From Pontederia crassipes (taxonomy: Eukaryota; Streptophyta; Magnoliopsida; Commelinales; Pontederiaceae), in assembly GCA_030549335.1 (NCBI GenBank), contig JAUKPH010000022.1, positions 868,001 through 932,000 of the forward strand: 64,000 nucleotides of DNA, read 5' to 3'. Numbering within the stretch: position 1 is the first letter of the stretch; every line of letters starts with the position of its first letter. The position numbers and the translations under genes are program-made. Under the pieces are notes generated by a model. The model saw only the letters and a program-made list of their open reading frames with translations, was not told the origin of the DNA and did not search any database. Positions 26,558 through 40,722 of this stretch are shown piece after piece.

Positions 26558-29500
26558 ACCATTCGGTGCCCTAAGAGGTGATAGATCATTAGAACTTTAA
26601 CTCTATTTCAAACCGAAGTTGAACCGTTACAATCAAAGATAACGCTCTTGTGGATTAGAGTCTTAGAGTAAGGTTCAAAGCTATAAGTTATAGATACTTA
26701 TTACATCCTTTGGGTGTCCTAGGAGGTGATAGATCTTTAGAACTTTAACTCTATTTCAAACCGAAGTTGAACGGTTACAATCAAAGATAACGCTCTTGGG
26801 GATTAGAGTATTAGAGTAAGGTTCAAAGCTATAAGTTATAGATACTTATTACAACCTTTGGGTGCCCTAAGAGGTGATAGATCTTTAGAACTTTAACTCT
26901 ATTTCAAACCGAAGTTGAACCGTTACAATCAATGATAACGCTCTTGGGGATTAGAGACTTTGAGTAAGGTTCAAAGTTATAAGTTATAGATACTTATTAC
27001 AACCTTTGGGTGCCCTAAGAGGTGATAGATCTTTAGAACTTTAACTCTATTTCAAACCGAAGTTGAACCGTTACAATCAAAGATAACGCTCTTGGGGATT
27101 AGAGTCTTAGAGTAAGGTTCAAAGCTATAATTTATAGATACTTATTACAACCTTTGGGTGCCCTAAGAGGTGATAGATCTTTAGAACTTTAACTCTATTT
27201 CGAACCGAAGTTGAACCGTTACAATCAATGATAACGCTCTTGCGGATTAGAGTCTTAGAGTAAGGTTCAAAGCTATAAGTTATAGATACTCTGTACATCC
27301 TTTGGGTGTCCTAGGAGGTGATAGATCTTTAGAACTTTAACTCTATTTCAAACCGAAGTTGAACCGTTACAGTCAAAGATAACGCTCTTGGGGATTAGAG
27401 TATTAGAGTTAGGTTAAAAGCTATAAGTTATAGATACTTATTACAACCTTTGGGTGCCCTAAGAGGTGATAGATCTTTAGAACTTTAACACTATTTCAAA
27501 CTGAAGTTGAACCGTTACGATCAATGATAACGCTCTTGGGGATTAGAGTCTTAGAGTAAGGTTCAAAGCTATAAGTTATAGATACTTATTACATCCTTTC
27601 GGGGTCCTAGGAGGTGATAGATCTTTAGAACTTTAACTCTATTTCAAACCGAAGTTGAACCGTTACAATCAAATATAACGCTCTTGGGGATTAGAGTATT
27701 AGAGTAAGGTTCAAAGCTATAAGTTATAGATACTTATTACAACCTTTGGGTGCCCTAAGAGGTGATAGATCTTTAGAACTTCAACTCTATTTCAAACCGA
27801 AGTTGAACGGTTACAATCAAAGATAACGCTCTTGGGGATTAGAGTCTTAGAGTAAGGTTCAAAGCTATAAGTTATAGATACTTATTACATCCTTTGGGTG
27901 TCCTAGGAGGTGATAGATCTTTAGAACTTTAACTCTATTTCAAACCGAAGTTGAACCGTTACAATCAAAGATAACGCTCTTGGGGATTAGAGTATTAGAG
28001 CAAGGTTCAAAGCTATAAGTTATAGATACTTATTACAACCTTTGGGTGCCCTAAGAGGTGATAGATCTTTAGAACTTTAACTCTATTTCAAACCGAAGTT
28101 GAACCGTTACAATCAAAGATAATGCTCTTGGGGATTAGAGTCTTTGAGTAAGGTTCAAAGCTATAAGTTATAGATACTTATTACATCCTTTGGGTGTCCT
28201 AGGAGGTGATAGATCTTTAGAACTTTAACTCTATTTCAAACCGAAGTTGAACCGTTACAATCAAAGATAATGCTCTTGTGGATTAGAGTCTTAGAGTAAG
28301 GTTCAAAGCTACAAGTTATAGATACTTATTAAATCCTTTGGGTGTCCTAGGAGGTGATAGATGTTTAGAACTTTAACTCTATTTCAAACCGAAGTTGAAC
28401 CGTTACAATCAAAGATAACGCTCTTGGGGATTAGAGTATTAGAGTAAGGTTCAAAGCTATAAGTTATAGATACTTATTACAACCTTTGGGTGCCCTAAGA
28501 GGTGATAGATCTTTAGAACTTTAACTCTATTTCAAACCGAAGTTGAACCGTTACAATCAAAGATAACGCTCTAGGGGATTAGAGTCTTAGAGTAAGGTTC
28601 AAAGCTATAAGTTATAGATACTTATTACAACCATTCGGTGCCCTAAGAGGTGATAGATCATTAGAACTTTAACTCTATTTCAAACCGAAGTTGAACCGTT
28701 ACAATCAATGATAACGCTCTAGGGGATTAGAGACTTTGAGTAAGGTTCAAAGCTATAAGTTATAGATACTTATTACAACCTTTGGTTGCCCTAAGAGGTG
28801 ATAGATCTTTAGAACTTTAACTCTATTTCAAACCGAAGTTGAACCGTTACAATCAAAGATAACGCTCTTGGGGATTAGAGTCTTAGAGTAAGGTTCAAAG
28901 CTATAATTTATAGATACTTATTACAACCTTTGGGTGCCCTAAGAGGTGATAGATCTTTAGAACTTTAACTCTATTTCAAACCGAAGTTGAACCGTTACAA
29001 TCAAAGATAATGCTCTAGGGGATTAGAGTCTTAGAGTAAGGTTCAAAGCTATAAGTTATAGATACTTATTACAACCATTCGGTGCCCTAAGAGGTGATAG
29101 ATCATTAGAACTTTAACTCTATTTCAAACCGAAGTTGAACCGTTACAATCAATGATAACGCTCTAGGGGATTAGAGACTTTGAGTAAGGTTCAAAGCTAT
29201 AAGTTATAGATACTTATTACAACCTTTGGTTGCCCTAAGAGGTGATAGATCTTTAGAACTTTAACTCTATTTCAAACCGAAGTTGAACCGTTACAATCAA
29301 AGATAACGCTCTTGGGGATTAGAGTCTTAGAATAAGGTTCAAAGCTATAAGTTATAGATACTTATTACATCCTTTGGATGTCCTAGGAGGTGATAGATCT
29401 TTAGAACTTTAACTCTATTTCAAACCGAAGTTGAACCGTTACAATCAAAGATAGCGCTCTTGCGGATTAGAGTATTAGAGTAAGGTTCAAAGCTATAAGT

Positions 29501-32412
29501 TATAGATACTTATTATGACCTTTGGGTGCCCTAAGAGGTGATAGATCTTTAGAACTTTAACTCTATTTCAAACCGAAGTTGAACCGTTACAATCAAAGAT
29601 AACGCTCTTGGGGATTAGAGTCTTTGAGTAAGGTTCAAAGCTATAAGTTATAGATACTTATTACAACCTTTGGGTGCCCTAAGAGGTAATAGATCTTTAG
29701 AACTTTAACTCTATTTCAAACCGAAGTTGAACCATTACAATCAAAGAAAACGCTCTTGGGGATTAGAGTCTTAGAGTAAGGTTCAAAGCTATAAGTTATA
29801 GATACTTATTACAACCTTTGAGTGCCCTAAGAAGTGATAGATCTTTAGAACTTCAACTCTATTTCAAACCGAAGTTGAACCGTTACAATCAAAGATAACG
29901 CTCTTTGGGATTAGAGTCTTGGAGTAAGGTTCAAAGCTTTAAGTTATAGATACTTATTACAACCTTTCGGTGCCCTAAGAGGTGATAGATCTTCAGAACT
30001 TTAACTCTATTTCAAACCGAAGTTGAACCGTTACAATCAAAGATAACGCTCTTGGGGATTAGAGTATTAGAGCAAGGTTCAAAGCTATAAGTTATAGATA
30101 CTTATTACAACCTTTGGGTGCCCTAAGAGGTGATAGATCTTTAGAACTTTAACTCTATTTCAAACCGAAGTTGAACCGTTACAATCAAAGATAACGCTCT
30201 TGGGGATTAGAGTCTTAGAGTAAGGTTCAAAGCTATAATTTATAGATACTTATTACAACCTTTGGGTGCCCTAAGAGGTGATAGATCTTTAGAACTTTAA
30301 CTCTATTTCAAACCGAAGTTGAACCGTTACAATCAAAGATAACGCTCTTGGGGATTAGAGTCTTAGAGTAAGGTTCAAAGCTATAAGTTATAGATACTTA
30401 TTACAACCTTTGGGTGCCCTAAGAGGTGATAGATCTTTAGAACTTTAACTCTATTTCAAACCGAAGTTGAACCGTTACAATCAAAGATAATGCTCTTGGG
30501 GATTAGAGTCTTTGAGTAAGGTTCAAAGCTATAAGTTATAGATACTTATTACATCCTTTGGGTGTCCTAGGAGGTGATAGATCTTTAGAACTTTAACTCT
30601 ATTTCAAACCGAAGTTGAACCGTTACAATCAAAGATAATGCTCTTGTGGATTAGAGTCTTAGAGTAAGGTTCAAAGCTACAAGTTATAGATACTTATTAA
30701 ATCCTTTGGGTGTCCTAGGAGGTGATAGATGTTTAGAACTTTAACTCTATTTCAAACCGAAGTTGAACCGTTACAATCAAAGATAACGCTCTTGGGGATT
30801 AGAGTATTAGAGTAAGGTTCAAAGCTATAAGTTATAGATACTTATTACAACCTTTGGGTGCCCTAAGAGGTGATAGATCTTTAGAACTTTAACTCTATTT
30901 CAAACCGAAGTTGAACCGTTACAATCAAAGATAACGCTCTAGGGGATTAGAGTCTTAGAGTAAGGTTCAAAGCTATAAGTTATAGATACTTATTACAACC
31001 ATTCGGTGCCCTAAGAGGTGATAGATCATTAGAACTTTAACTCTATTTCAAACCGAAGTTGAACCGTTACAATCAATGATAACGCTCTAGGGGATTAGAG
31101 ACTTTGAGTAAGGTTCAAAGCTATAAGTTATAGATACCTATTACAACCTTTGGTTGCCCTAAGAGGTGATAGATCTTTAGAACTTTAACTCTATTTCAAA
31201 CCGAAGTTGAACCGTTACAATCAAAGATAACGCTCTTGGGGATTAGAGTCTTAGAGTAAGGTTCAAAGCTATAATTTATAGATACTTATTACAACCTTTG
31301 GGTGCCCTAAGAGGTGATAGATCTTTAGAACTTTAACTCTATTTCAAACCGAAGTTGAACCGTTACAATCAAAGATAACGCTCTTGGGGATTAGAGTCTT
31401 AGAGTAAGGTTCAAAGCTATAAGTTATAGATACTTATTACAACCTTTGGGTGCCCTAAGAGGTGATAGATCTTTAGAACTTTAACTCTATTTCAAACCGA
31501 AGTTGAACCGTTACAATCAAAGATAACGCTCTTGGGGATTAGAGTCTTAGAGTAAGGTTCAAAGCTATAAGTTATAGATACTTATTACAACCATTCGGTG
31601 CCCTAAGAGGTGATAGATCATTAGAACTTTAACTCTATTTCAAACCGAAGTTGAACCGTTACAATCAAAGATAACGCTCTTGTGGATTAGAGTCTTAGAG
31701 TAAGGTTCAAAGCTATAAGTTATAGATACTTATTACATCCTTTGGGTGTCCTAGGAGGTGATAGATCTTTAGAACTTTAACTCTATTTCAAACCGAAGTT
31801 GAACGGTTACAATCAAAGATAACGCTCTTGGGGATTAGAGTATTAGAGTAAGGTTCAAAGCTATAAGTTATAGATACTTATTACAACCTTTGGGTGCCCT
31901 AAGAGGTGATAGATCTTTAGAACTTTAACTCTATTTCAAACCGAAGTTGAACCGTTACAATCAAAGATAACGCTCTTGGGGATTAGAGTCTTAGAGTAAG
32001 GTTCAAAGATATAAGTTATAGATACTTATTACAACCTTTGGGTGCCCTAAGAGGTGATAGATCTTTAGAACTTTAACTCTATTTCAAACCGAAATTGAAC
32101 CGTTACAATCCAAGATATCGCTCTTGGGGATTAGAGTCTTAGAGTAAGGTTCAAAGCTATAAGTTATAGATACTTATTGCAACCATTCGGTTCCCTAAGA
32201 GGTGATAGATCATTAGAACTTTAACTCTATTTCAAACCGAAGTTGAACCGTTACAATCAATGATAACGCTCTTGGGGATTAGAGACTTTGAGTAAGGTTC
32301 AAAGTTATAAGTTATAGATACTTATTACAACCTTTGGGTGCCCTAAGAGGTGATAGATCTTTAGAACTTTAACTCTATTTCAAACCGAAGTTGAACCGTT
32401 ACAATCAAAGAT

Positions 32413-34188
32413 AACGCTCTTGGGGATTAGAGTCTTAGAGTAAGGTTCAAAGCTATAATTTATAGATACTTATTACAACCTTTGGGTGCCCTAAGAGGTG
32501 ATAGATCTTTAGAACTTTAACTCTATTTCGAACCGAAGTTGAACCGTTACAATCAATGATAACGCTCTTGCGGATTAGAGTCTTAGAGTAAGGTTCAAAG
32601 CTATAAGTTATAGATACTCTGTACATCCTTTGGGTGTCCTAGGAGGTGATAGATCTTTAGAACTTTAACTCTATTTCAAACCGAAGTTGAACCGTTACAA
32701 TCAAAGATAACGCTCTTGGGGATTAGAGTATTAGAGTTAGGTTAAAAGCTATAAGTTATAGATACTTATTACAACCTTTGGGTGCCCTAAGAGGTGATAG
32801 ATCTTTAGAACTTTAACACTATTTCAAACTGAAGTTGAACCGTTACGATCAATGATAACGCTCTTGGGGATTAGAGTCTTAGAGTAAGGTTCAAAGCTAT
32901 AAGTTATAGATACTTATTACATCCTTTCGGGGTCCTAGGAGGTGATAGATCTTTAGAACTTTAACTCTATTTCAAACCGAAGTTGAACCGTTACAATCAA
33001 ATATAACGCTCTTGGGGATTAGAGTATTAGAGTAAGGTTCAAAGCTATAAGTTATAGATACTTATTACAACCTTTGGGTGCCCTAAGAGGTGATAGATCT
33101 TTAGAACTTCAACTCTATTTCAAACCGAAGTTGAACGGTTACAATCAAAGATAACGCTCTTGGGGATTAGAGTCTTAGAGTAAGGTTCAAAGCTATAAGT
33201 TATAGATACTTATTACATCCTTTGGGTGTCCTAGGAGGTGATAGATCTTTAGAACTTTAACTCTATTTCAAACCGAAGTTGAACCGTTACAATCAAAGAT
33301 AACGCTCTTGGGGATTAGAGTATTAGAGCAAGGTTCAAAGCTATAATTTATAGATACTTATTACAACCTTTGGGTGCCCTAAGAGGTGATAGATCTTTAG
33401 AACTTTAACTCTATTTCGAACCGAAGTTGAACCGTTACAATCAATGATAACGCTCTTGCGGATTAGAGTCTTAGAGTAAGGTTCAAAGCTATAAGTTATA
33501 GATACTCTGTACATCCTTTGGGTGTCCTAGGAGGTGATAGATCTTTAGAACTTTAACTCTATTTCAAACCGAAGTTGAACCGTTACAATCAAAGATAACG
33601 CTCTTGGGGATTAGAGTATTAGAGTTAGGTTAAAAGCTATAAGTTATAGATACTTATTACAACCTTTGGGTGCCCTAAGAGGTGATAGATCTTTAGAACT
33701 TTAACACTATTTCAAACTGAAGTTGAACCGTTACGATCAATGATAACGCTCTTGGGGATTAGAGTCTTAGAGTAAGGTTCAAAGCTATAAGTTATAGATA
33801 CTTATTACATCCTTTCGGGGTCCTAGGAGGTGATAGATCTTTAGAACTTTAACTCTATTTCAAACCGAAGTTGAACCGTTACAATCAAATATAACGCTCT
33901 TGGGGATTAGAGTATTAGAGTAAGGTTCAAAGCTATAAGTTATAGATACTTATTACAACCTTTGGGTGCCCTAAGAGGTGATAGATCTTTAGAACTTCAA
34001 CTCTATTTCAAACCGAAGTTGAACGGTTACAATCAAAGATAACGCTCTTGGGGATTAGAGTCTTAGAGTAAGGTTCAAAGCTATAAGTTATAGATACTTA
34101 TTACATCCTTTGGGTGTCCTAGGAGGTGATAGATCTTTAGAACTTTAACTCTATTTCAAACCGAAGTTGAACCGTTACAATCAAAGAT
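32413..34188 (+). repeat. Tandem duplication of a 6-monomer block
   Basis: Six monomers at 32413-33300 are repeated at 33301-34188, an offset of 888 bases. The order in each is CTATAATTT with TTTCGAACC, ACTCTGTACATCC, AACACTATTTC, TCGGGGTCC, CTTCAACTC with GAACGG, then ACATCC. The first monomer of the second copy is a chimera: its start is the AGAGCAAGG type and its remainder the CTATAATTT/TTTCGAACC type. The exchange therefore fell within roughly 33330-33350. Confidence 0.8.
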
Positions 34189-37100
34189 AACGCTCTTGGG
34201 GATTAGAGTATTAGAGCAAGGTTCAAAGCTATAAGTTATAGATACTTATTACAACCTTTGGGTGCCCTAAGAGGTGATAGATCTTTAGAACTTTAAATCT
34301 ATTTCAAACCGAAGTTGAACCGTTACAATCAAAGATAATGCTCTTGGGGATTAGAGTCTTTGAGTAAGGTTCAAAGCTATAAGTTATAGATACTTATTAC
34401 ATCCTTTGGGTGTCCTAGGAGGTGATAGATCTTTAGAACTTTAACTCTATTTCAAACCGAAGTTGAACCGTTACAATCAAAGATAATGCTCTTGTGGATT
34501 AGAGTCTTAGAGTAAGGTTCAAAGCTACAAGTTATAGATACTTATTAAATCCTTTGGGTGTCCTAGGAGGTGATAGATGTTTAGAACTTTAACTCTATTT
34601 CAAACCGAAGTTGAACCGTTACAATCAAAGATAACGCTCTTGGGGATTAGAGTATTAGAGTAAGGTTCAAAGCTATAAGTTATAGATACTTATTACATCC
34701 TTTGGGTGTCCTAGGAGGTGATAGATCTTTAGAACTTTAACTCTATTTCAAACCGAAGTTGAACCGTTACAATCAAAGATAACGCTCTTGGGGATTAGAG
34801 TATTAGAGCAAGGTTCAAAGCTATAAGTTATAGATACTTATTACAACCTTTGGGTGCCCTAAGAGGTGATAGATCTTTAGAACTTTAACTCTATTTCAAA
34901 CCGAAGTTGAACCGTTACAATCAAAGATAATGCTCTTGGGGATTAGAGTCTTTGAGTAAGGTTCAAAGCTATAAGTTATAGATACTTATTACAACCTTTG
35001 GGTGCCCTAAGAGGTGATAGATCTTTAGAACTTTAACTCTATTTCAAACCGAAGTTGAACCGTTACAATCAAAGATAACGCTCTAGGGGATTAGAGTCTT
35101 AGAGTAAGGTTCAAAGCTATAAGTTATAGATACTTATTACAACCATTCGGTGCCCTAAGAGGTGATAGATCATTAGAACTTTAACTCTATTTCAAACCGA
35201 AGTTGAACCGTTACAATCAATGATAACGCTCTAGGGGATTAGAGACTTTGAGTAAGGTTCAAAGCTATAAGTTATAGATACTTATTACAACCTTTGGTTG
35301 CCCTAAGAGGTGATAGATCTTTAGAACTTTAACTCTATTTCAAACCGAAGTTGAACCGTTACAATCAAAGATAACGCTCTTGGGGATTAGAGTCTTAGAG
35401 TAAGGTTCAAAGCTATAATTTATAGATACTTATTACAACCTTTGGGTGCCCTAAGAGGTGATAGATCTTTAGAACTTTAACTCTATTTCAAACCGAAGTT
35501 GAACCGTTACAATCAAAGATAACGCTCTTGGGGATTAGAGTCTTAGAGTAAGGTTCAAAGCTATAAGTTATAGATACTTATTACAACCTTTGGGTGCCCT
35601 AAGAGGTGATAGATCTTTAGAACTTTAACTCTATTTCAAACCGAAGTTGAACCGTTACAATCAAAGATAACGCTCTTGGGGATTAGAGTCTTAGAGTAAG
35701 GTTCAAAGCTATAAGTTATAGATACTTATTACATCCTTTGGATGTCCTAGGAGGTGATAGATCTTTAGAACTTTAACTCTATTTCAAACCGAAGTTGAAC
35801 CGTTACAATCAAAGATAACGCTCTTGGGGATTAGAGTCTTAGAGTAAGGTTCAAAGCTATAATTTATAGATACTTATTACAACCTTTGGGTGCCCTAAGA
35901 GGTGATAGATCTTTAGAACTTTAACTCTATTTCGAACCGAAGTTGAACCGTTACAATCAATGATAACGCTCTTGCGGATTAGAGTCTTAGAGTAAGGTTC
36001 AAAGCTATAAGTTATAGATACTCTGTACATCCTTTGGGTGTCCTAGGAGGTGATAGATCTTTAGAACTTTAACTCTATTTCAAACCGAAGTTGAACCGTT
36101 ACAATCAAAGATAACGCTCTTGGGGATTAGAGTATTAGAGTTAGGTTAAAAGCTATAAGTTATAGATACTTATTACAACCTTTGGGTGCCCTAAGAGGTG
36201 ATAGATCTTTAGAACTTTAACACTATTTCAAACTGAAGTTGAACCGTTACGATCAATGATAACGCTCTTGGGGATTAGAGTCTTAGAGTAAGGTTCAAAG
36301 CTATAAGTTATAGATACTTATTACATCCTTTCGGGGTCCTAGGAGGTGATAGATCTTTAGAACTTTAACTCTATTTCAAACCGAAGTTGAACCGTTACAA
36401 TCAAATATAACGCTCTTGGGGATTAGAGTATTAGAGTAAGGTTCAAAGCTATAAGTTATAGATACTTATTACAACCTTTGGGTGCCCTAAGAGGTGATAG
36501 ATCTTTAGAACTTCAACTCTATTTCAAACCGAAGTTGAACGGTTACAATCAAAGATAACGCTCTTGGGGATTAGAGTCTTAGAGTAAGGTTCAAAGCTAT
36601 AAGTTATAGATACTTATTACATCCTTTGGGTGTCCTAGGAGGTGATAGATCTTTAGAACTTTAACTCTATTTCAAACCGAAGTTGAACCGTTACAATCAA
36701 AGATAACGCTCTTGGGGATTAGAGTATTAGAGCAAGGTTCAAAGCTATAAGTTATAGATACTTATTACAACCTTTGGGTGCCCTAAGAGGTGATAGATCT
36801 TTAGAACTTTAACTCTATTTCAAACCGAAGTTGAACCGTTACAATCAAAGATAATGCTCTTGGGGATTAGAGTCTTTGAGTAAGGTTCAAAGCTATAAGT
36901 TATAGATACTTATTACATCCTTTGGGTGTCCTAGGAGGTGATAGATCTTTAGAACTTTAACTCTATTTCAAACCGAAGTTGAACCGTTACAATCAAAGAT
37001 AATGCTCTTGTGGATTAGAGTCTTAGAGTAAGGTTCAAAGCTACAAGTTATAGATACTTATTAAATCCTTTGGGTGTCCTAGGAGGTGATAGATGTTTAG

Positions 37101-40100
37101 AACTTTAACTCTATTTCAAACCGAAGTTGAACCGTTACAATCAAAGATAACGCTCTTGGGGATTAGAGTATTAGAGTAAGGTTCAAAGCTATAAGTTATA
37201 GATACTTATTACAACCTTTGGGTGCCCTAAGAGGTGATAGATCTTTAGAACTTTAACTCTATTTCAAACCGAAGTTGAACCGTTACAATCAAAGATAACG
37301 CTCTAGGGGATTAGAGTCTTAGAGTAAGGTTCAAAGCTATAAGTTATAGATACTTATTACAACCATTCGGTGCCCTAAGAGGTGATAGATCATTAGAACT
37401 TTAACTCTATTTCAAACCGAAGTTGAACCGTTACAATCAATGATAACGCTCTAGGGGATTAGAGACTTTGAGTAAGGTTCAAAGCTATAAGTTATAGATA
37501 CTTATTACAACCTTTGGTTGCCCTAAGAGGTGATAGATCTTTAGAACTTTAACTCTATTTCAAACCGAAGTTGAACCGTTACAATCAAAGATAACGCTCT
37601 TGGGGATTAGAGTCTTAGAGTAAGGTTCAAAGCTATAATTTATAGATACTTATTACAACCTTTGGGTGCCCTAAGAGGTGATAGATCTTTAGAACTTTAA
37701 CTCTATTTCAAACCGAAGTTGAACCGTTACAATCAAAGATAACGCTCTTGGGGATTAGAGTCTTAGAGTAAGGTTCAAAGCTATAAGTTATAGATACTTA
37801 TTACAACCTTTGGGTGCCCTAAGAGGTGATAGATCTTTAGAACTTTAACTCTATTTCAAACCGAAGTTGAACCGTTACAATCAAAGATAACGCTCTTGGG
37901 GATTAGAGTCTTAGAGTAAGGTTCAAAGCTATAAGTTATAGATACTTATTACATCCTTTGGATGTCCTAGGAGGTGATAGATCTTTAGAACTTTAACTCT
38001 ATTTCAAACCGAAGTTGAACCGTTACAATCAAAGATAGCGCTCTTGCGGATTAGAGTATTAGAGTAAGGTTCAAAGCTATAAGTTATAGATACTTATTAT
38101 GACCTTTGGGTGCCCTAAGAGGTGATAGATCTTTAGAACTTTAACTCTATTTCAAACCGAAGTTGAACCGTTACAATCAAAGATAACGCTCTTGGGGATT
38201 AGAGTCTTTGAGTAAGGTTCAAAGCTATAAGTTATAGATACTTATTACAACCTTTGGGTGCCCTAAGAGGTAATAGATCTTTAGAACTTTAACTCTATTT
38301 CAAACCGAAGTTGAACCATTACAATCAAAGAAAACGCTCTTGGGGATTAGAGTCTTAGAGTAAGGTTCAAAGCTATAAGTTATAGATACTTATTACAACC
38401 TTTGAGTGCCCTAAGAAGTGATAGATCTTTAGAACTTCAACTCTATTTCAAACCGAAGTTGAACCGTTACAATCAAAGATAACGCTCTTTGGGATTAGAG
38501 TCTTGGAGTAAGGTTCAAAGCTTTAAGTTATAGATACTTATTACAACCTTTCGGTGCCCTAAGAGGTGATAGATCTTCAGAACTTTAACTCTATTTCAAA
38601 CCGAAGTTGAACCGTTACAATCAAAGATAACGCTCTTGGGGATTAGAGTATTAGAGCAAGGTTCAAAGCTATAAGTTATAGATACTTATTACAACCTTTG
38701 GGTGCCCTAAGAGGTGATAGATCTTTAGAACTTTAACTCTATTTCAAACCGAAGTTGAACCGTTACAATCAAAGATAACGCTCTTGGGGATTAGAGTCTT
38801 AGAGTAAGGTTCAAAGCTATAATTTATAGATACTTATTACAACCTTTGGGTGCCCTAAGAGGTGATAGATCTTTAGAACTTTAACTCTATTTCAAACCGA
38901 AGTTGAACCGTTACAATCAAAGATAACGCTCTTGGGGATTAGAGTCTTAGAGTAAGGTTCAAAGCTATAAGTTATAGATACTTATTACAACCTTTGGGTG
39001 CCCTAAGAGGTGATAGATCTTTAGAACTTTAACTCTATTTCAAACCGAAGTTGAACCGTTACAATCAAAGATAATGCTCTTGGGGATTAGAGTCTTTGAG
39101 TAAGGTTCAAAGCTATAAGTTATAGATACTTATTACATCCTTTGGGTGTCCTAGGAGGTGATAGATCTTTAGAACTTTAACTCTATTTCAAACCGAAGTT
39201 GAACCGTTACAATCAAAGATAATGCTCTTGTGGATTAGAGTCTTAGAGTAAGGTTCAAAGCTACAAGTTATAGATACTTATTAAATCCTTTGGGTGTCCT
39301 AGGAGGTGATAGATGTTTAGAACTTTAACTCTATTTCAAACCGAAGTTGAACCGTTACAATCAAAGATAACGCTCTTGGGGATTAGAGTATTAGAGTAAG
39401 GTTCAAAGCTATAAGTTATAGATACTTATTACAACCTTTGGGTGCCCTAAGAGGTGATAGATCTTTAGAACTTTAACTCTATTTCAAACCGAAGTTGAAC
39501 CGTTACAATCAAAGATAACGCTCTAGGGGATTAGAGTCTTAGAGTAAGGTTCAAAGCTATAAGTTATAGATACTTATTACAACCTTTGAGTGCCCTAAGA
39601 AGTGATAGATCTTTAGAACTTCAACTCTATTTCAAACCGAAGTTGAACCGTTACAATCAAAGATAACGCTCTTTGGGATTAGAGTCTTGGAGTAAGGTTC
39701 AAAGCTATAAGTTATAGATACTTATTACAACCTTTCGGTGCCCTAAGAGGTGATAGATCTTCAGAACTTTAACTCTATTTCAAACCGAAGTTGAACCGTT
39801 ACAATCAAAGATAACGCTCTTGGGGATTAGAGTATTAGAGCAAGGTTCAAAGCTATAAGTTATAGATACTTATTACAACCTTTGGGTGCCCTAAGAGGTG
39901 ATAGATCTTTAGAACTTTAACTCTATTTCAAACCGAAGTTGAACCGTTACAATCAAAGATAACGCTCTTGGGGATTAGAGTCTTAGAGTAAGGTTCAAAG
40001 CTATAAGTTATAGATACTTATTACATCCTTTGGGTGTCCTAGGAGGTGATAGATCTTTAGAACTTTAACTCTATTTCAAACCGAAGTTGAACCGTTACAA

Positions 40101-40717
40101 TCAAAGATAACGCTCTTGGGGATTAGAGTATTAGAGCAAGGTTCAAAGCTATAAGTTATAGATACTTATTACAACCTTTGGGTGCCCTAAGAGGTGATAG
40201 ATCTTTAGAACTTTAACTCTATTTCAAACCGAAGTTGAACCGTTACAATCAAAGATAACGCTCTTGTGGATTAGAGTCTTAGAGTAAGGTTCAAAGCTAT
40301 AAGTTATAGATACTTATTACATCCTTTGGGTGTCCTAGGAGGTGATAGATCTTTAGAACTTTAACTCTATTTCAAACCGAAGTTGAACGGTTACAATCAA
40401 AGATAACGCTCTTGGGGATTAGAGTATTAGAGTAAGGTTCAAAGCTATAAGTTATAGATACTTATTACAACCTTTGGGTGCCCTAAGAGGTGATAGATCT
40501 TTAGAACTTTAACTCTATTTCAAACCGAAGTTGAACCGTTACAATCAAAGATAACGCTCTTGGGGATTAGAGTCTTAGAGTAAGGTTCAAAGATATAAGT
40601 TATAGATACTTATTACAACCTTTGGGTGCCCTAAGAGGTGATAGATCTTTAGAACTTTAACTCTATTTCAAACCGAAATTGAACCGTTACAATCCAAGAT
40701 ATCGCTCTTGGGGATTA

Positions 40718-40722
40718 GAGTC
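40718..40722. repeat. Target site duplication, left copy (GAGTC)
   Basis: GAGTC precedes the first base of the 5' LTR and the same five bases follow the 3' LTR. It corresponds to bases 18-22 of the monomer that begins at 40701. Removing the element and one GAGTC restores a normal ATTAGAGTCTTAGAG monomer. A 5-bp duplication is usual for Ty3/gypsy elements. Confidence 0.95.

Larger units (their letters stand above)
1..40722 (+). repeat. Satellite array, 148-bp monomer, left part
   Basis: This is a head-to-tail tandem array in which each monomer is taken to start at AACGCTCTTGGGGATTAGAG. Starts fall at 1, 149, 297 and 445, and a start still falls at 40701, exactly 275 x 148 bases later, so there is no net indel in 40.7 kb. 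A consensus-like monomer has 53 G/C in 148 (about 36%). Monomers differ by substitutions at a limited set of diagnostic sites: TCTTAG/TATTAG/ACTTTG near base 21, CTATAAG/CTATAAT near 41, TTTGGGTGCC/ATTCGGTGCC/TTTGGGTGTCC near 69, and AGATCTTT/AGATCATT near 91. No gene is visible anywhere in this stretch. The last 22 bases are a monomer cut by the retrotransposon. A centromeric or pericentromeric role is inferred from monomer length, HOR structure and the inserted element. Confidence 0.98.
16281..40722 (+). repeat. Second HOR family, marked by type X monomers
   Basis: A diagnostic monomer (X) recurs at 16281, 19241, 21165, 25605, 28269, 30637, 34485, 37001 and 39221. Spacings are 20, 13, 30, 18, 16, 26, 17 and 15 monomers, all exact multiples of 148. 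Types shared between the X intervals include TTTGAGTGCCCTAAGAAG, the CTTTGGG/CTTGGAG monomer, AGAGCAAGG, TTTCGGGGTCC, AACACTATTTCAAACTGAAG, the GATACTCTGTACATCC monomer and GAACGGTTAC. The variable spacing shows a parent unit repeatedly shortened, extended and duplicated in register. TAGTACTT and GACTTTGTG, common before 13.1 kb, are absent here. Confidence 0.82.
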
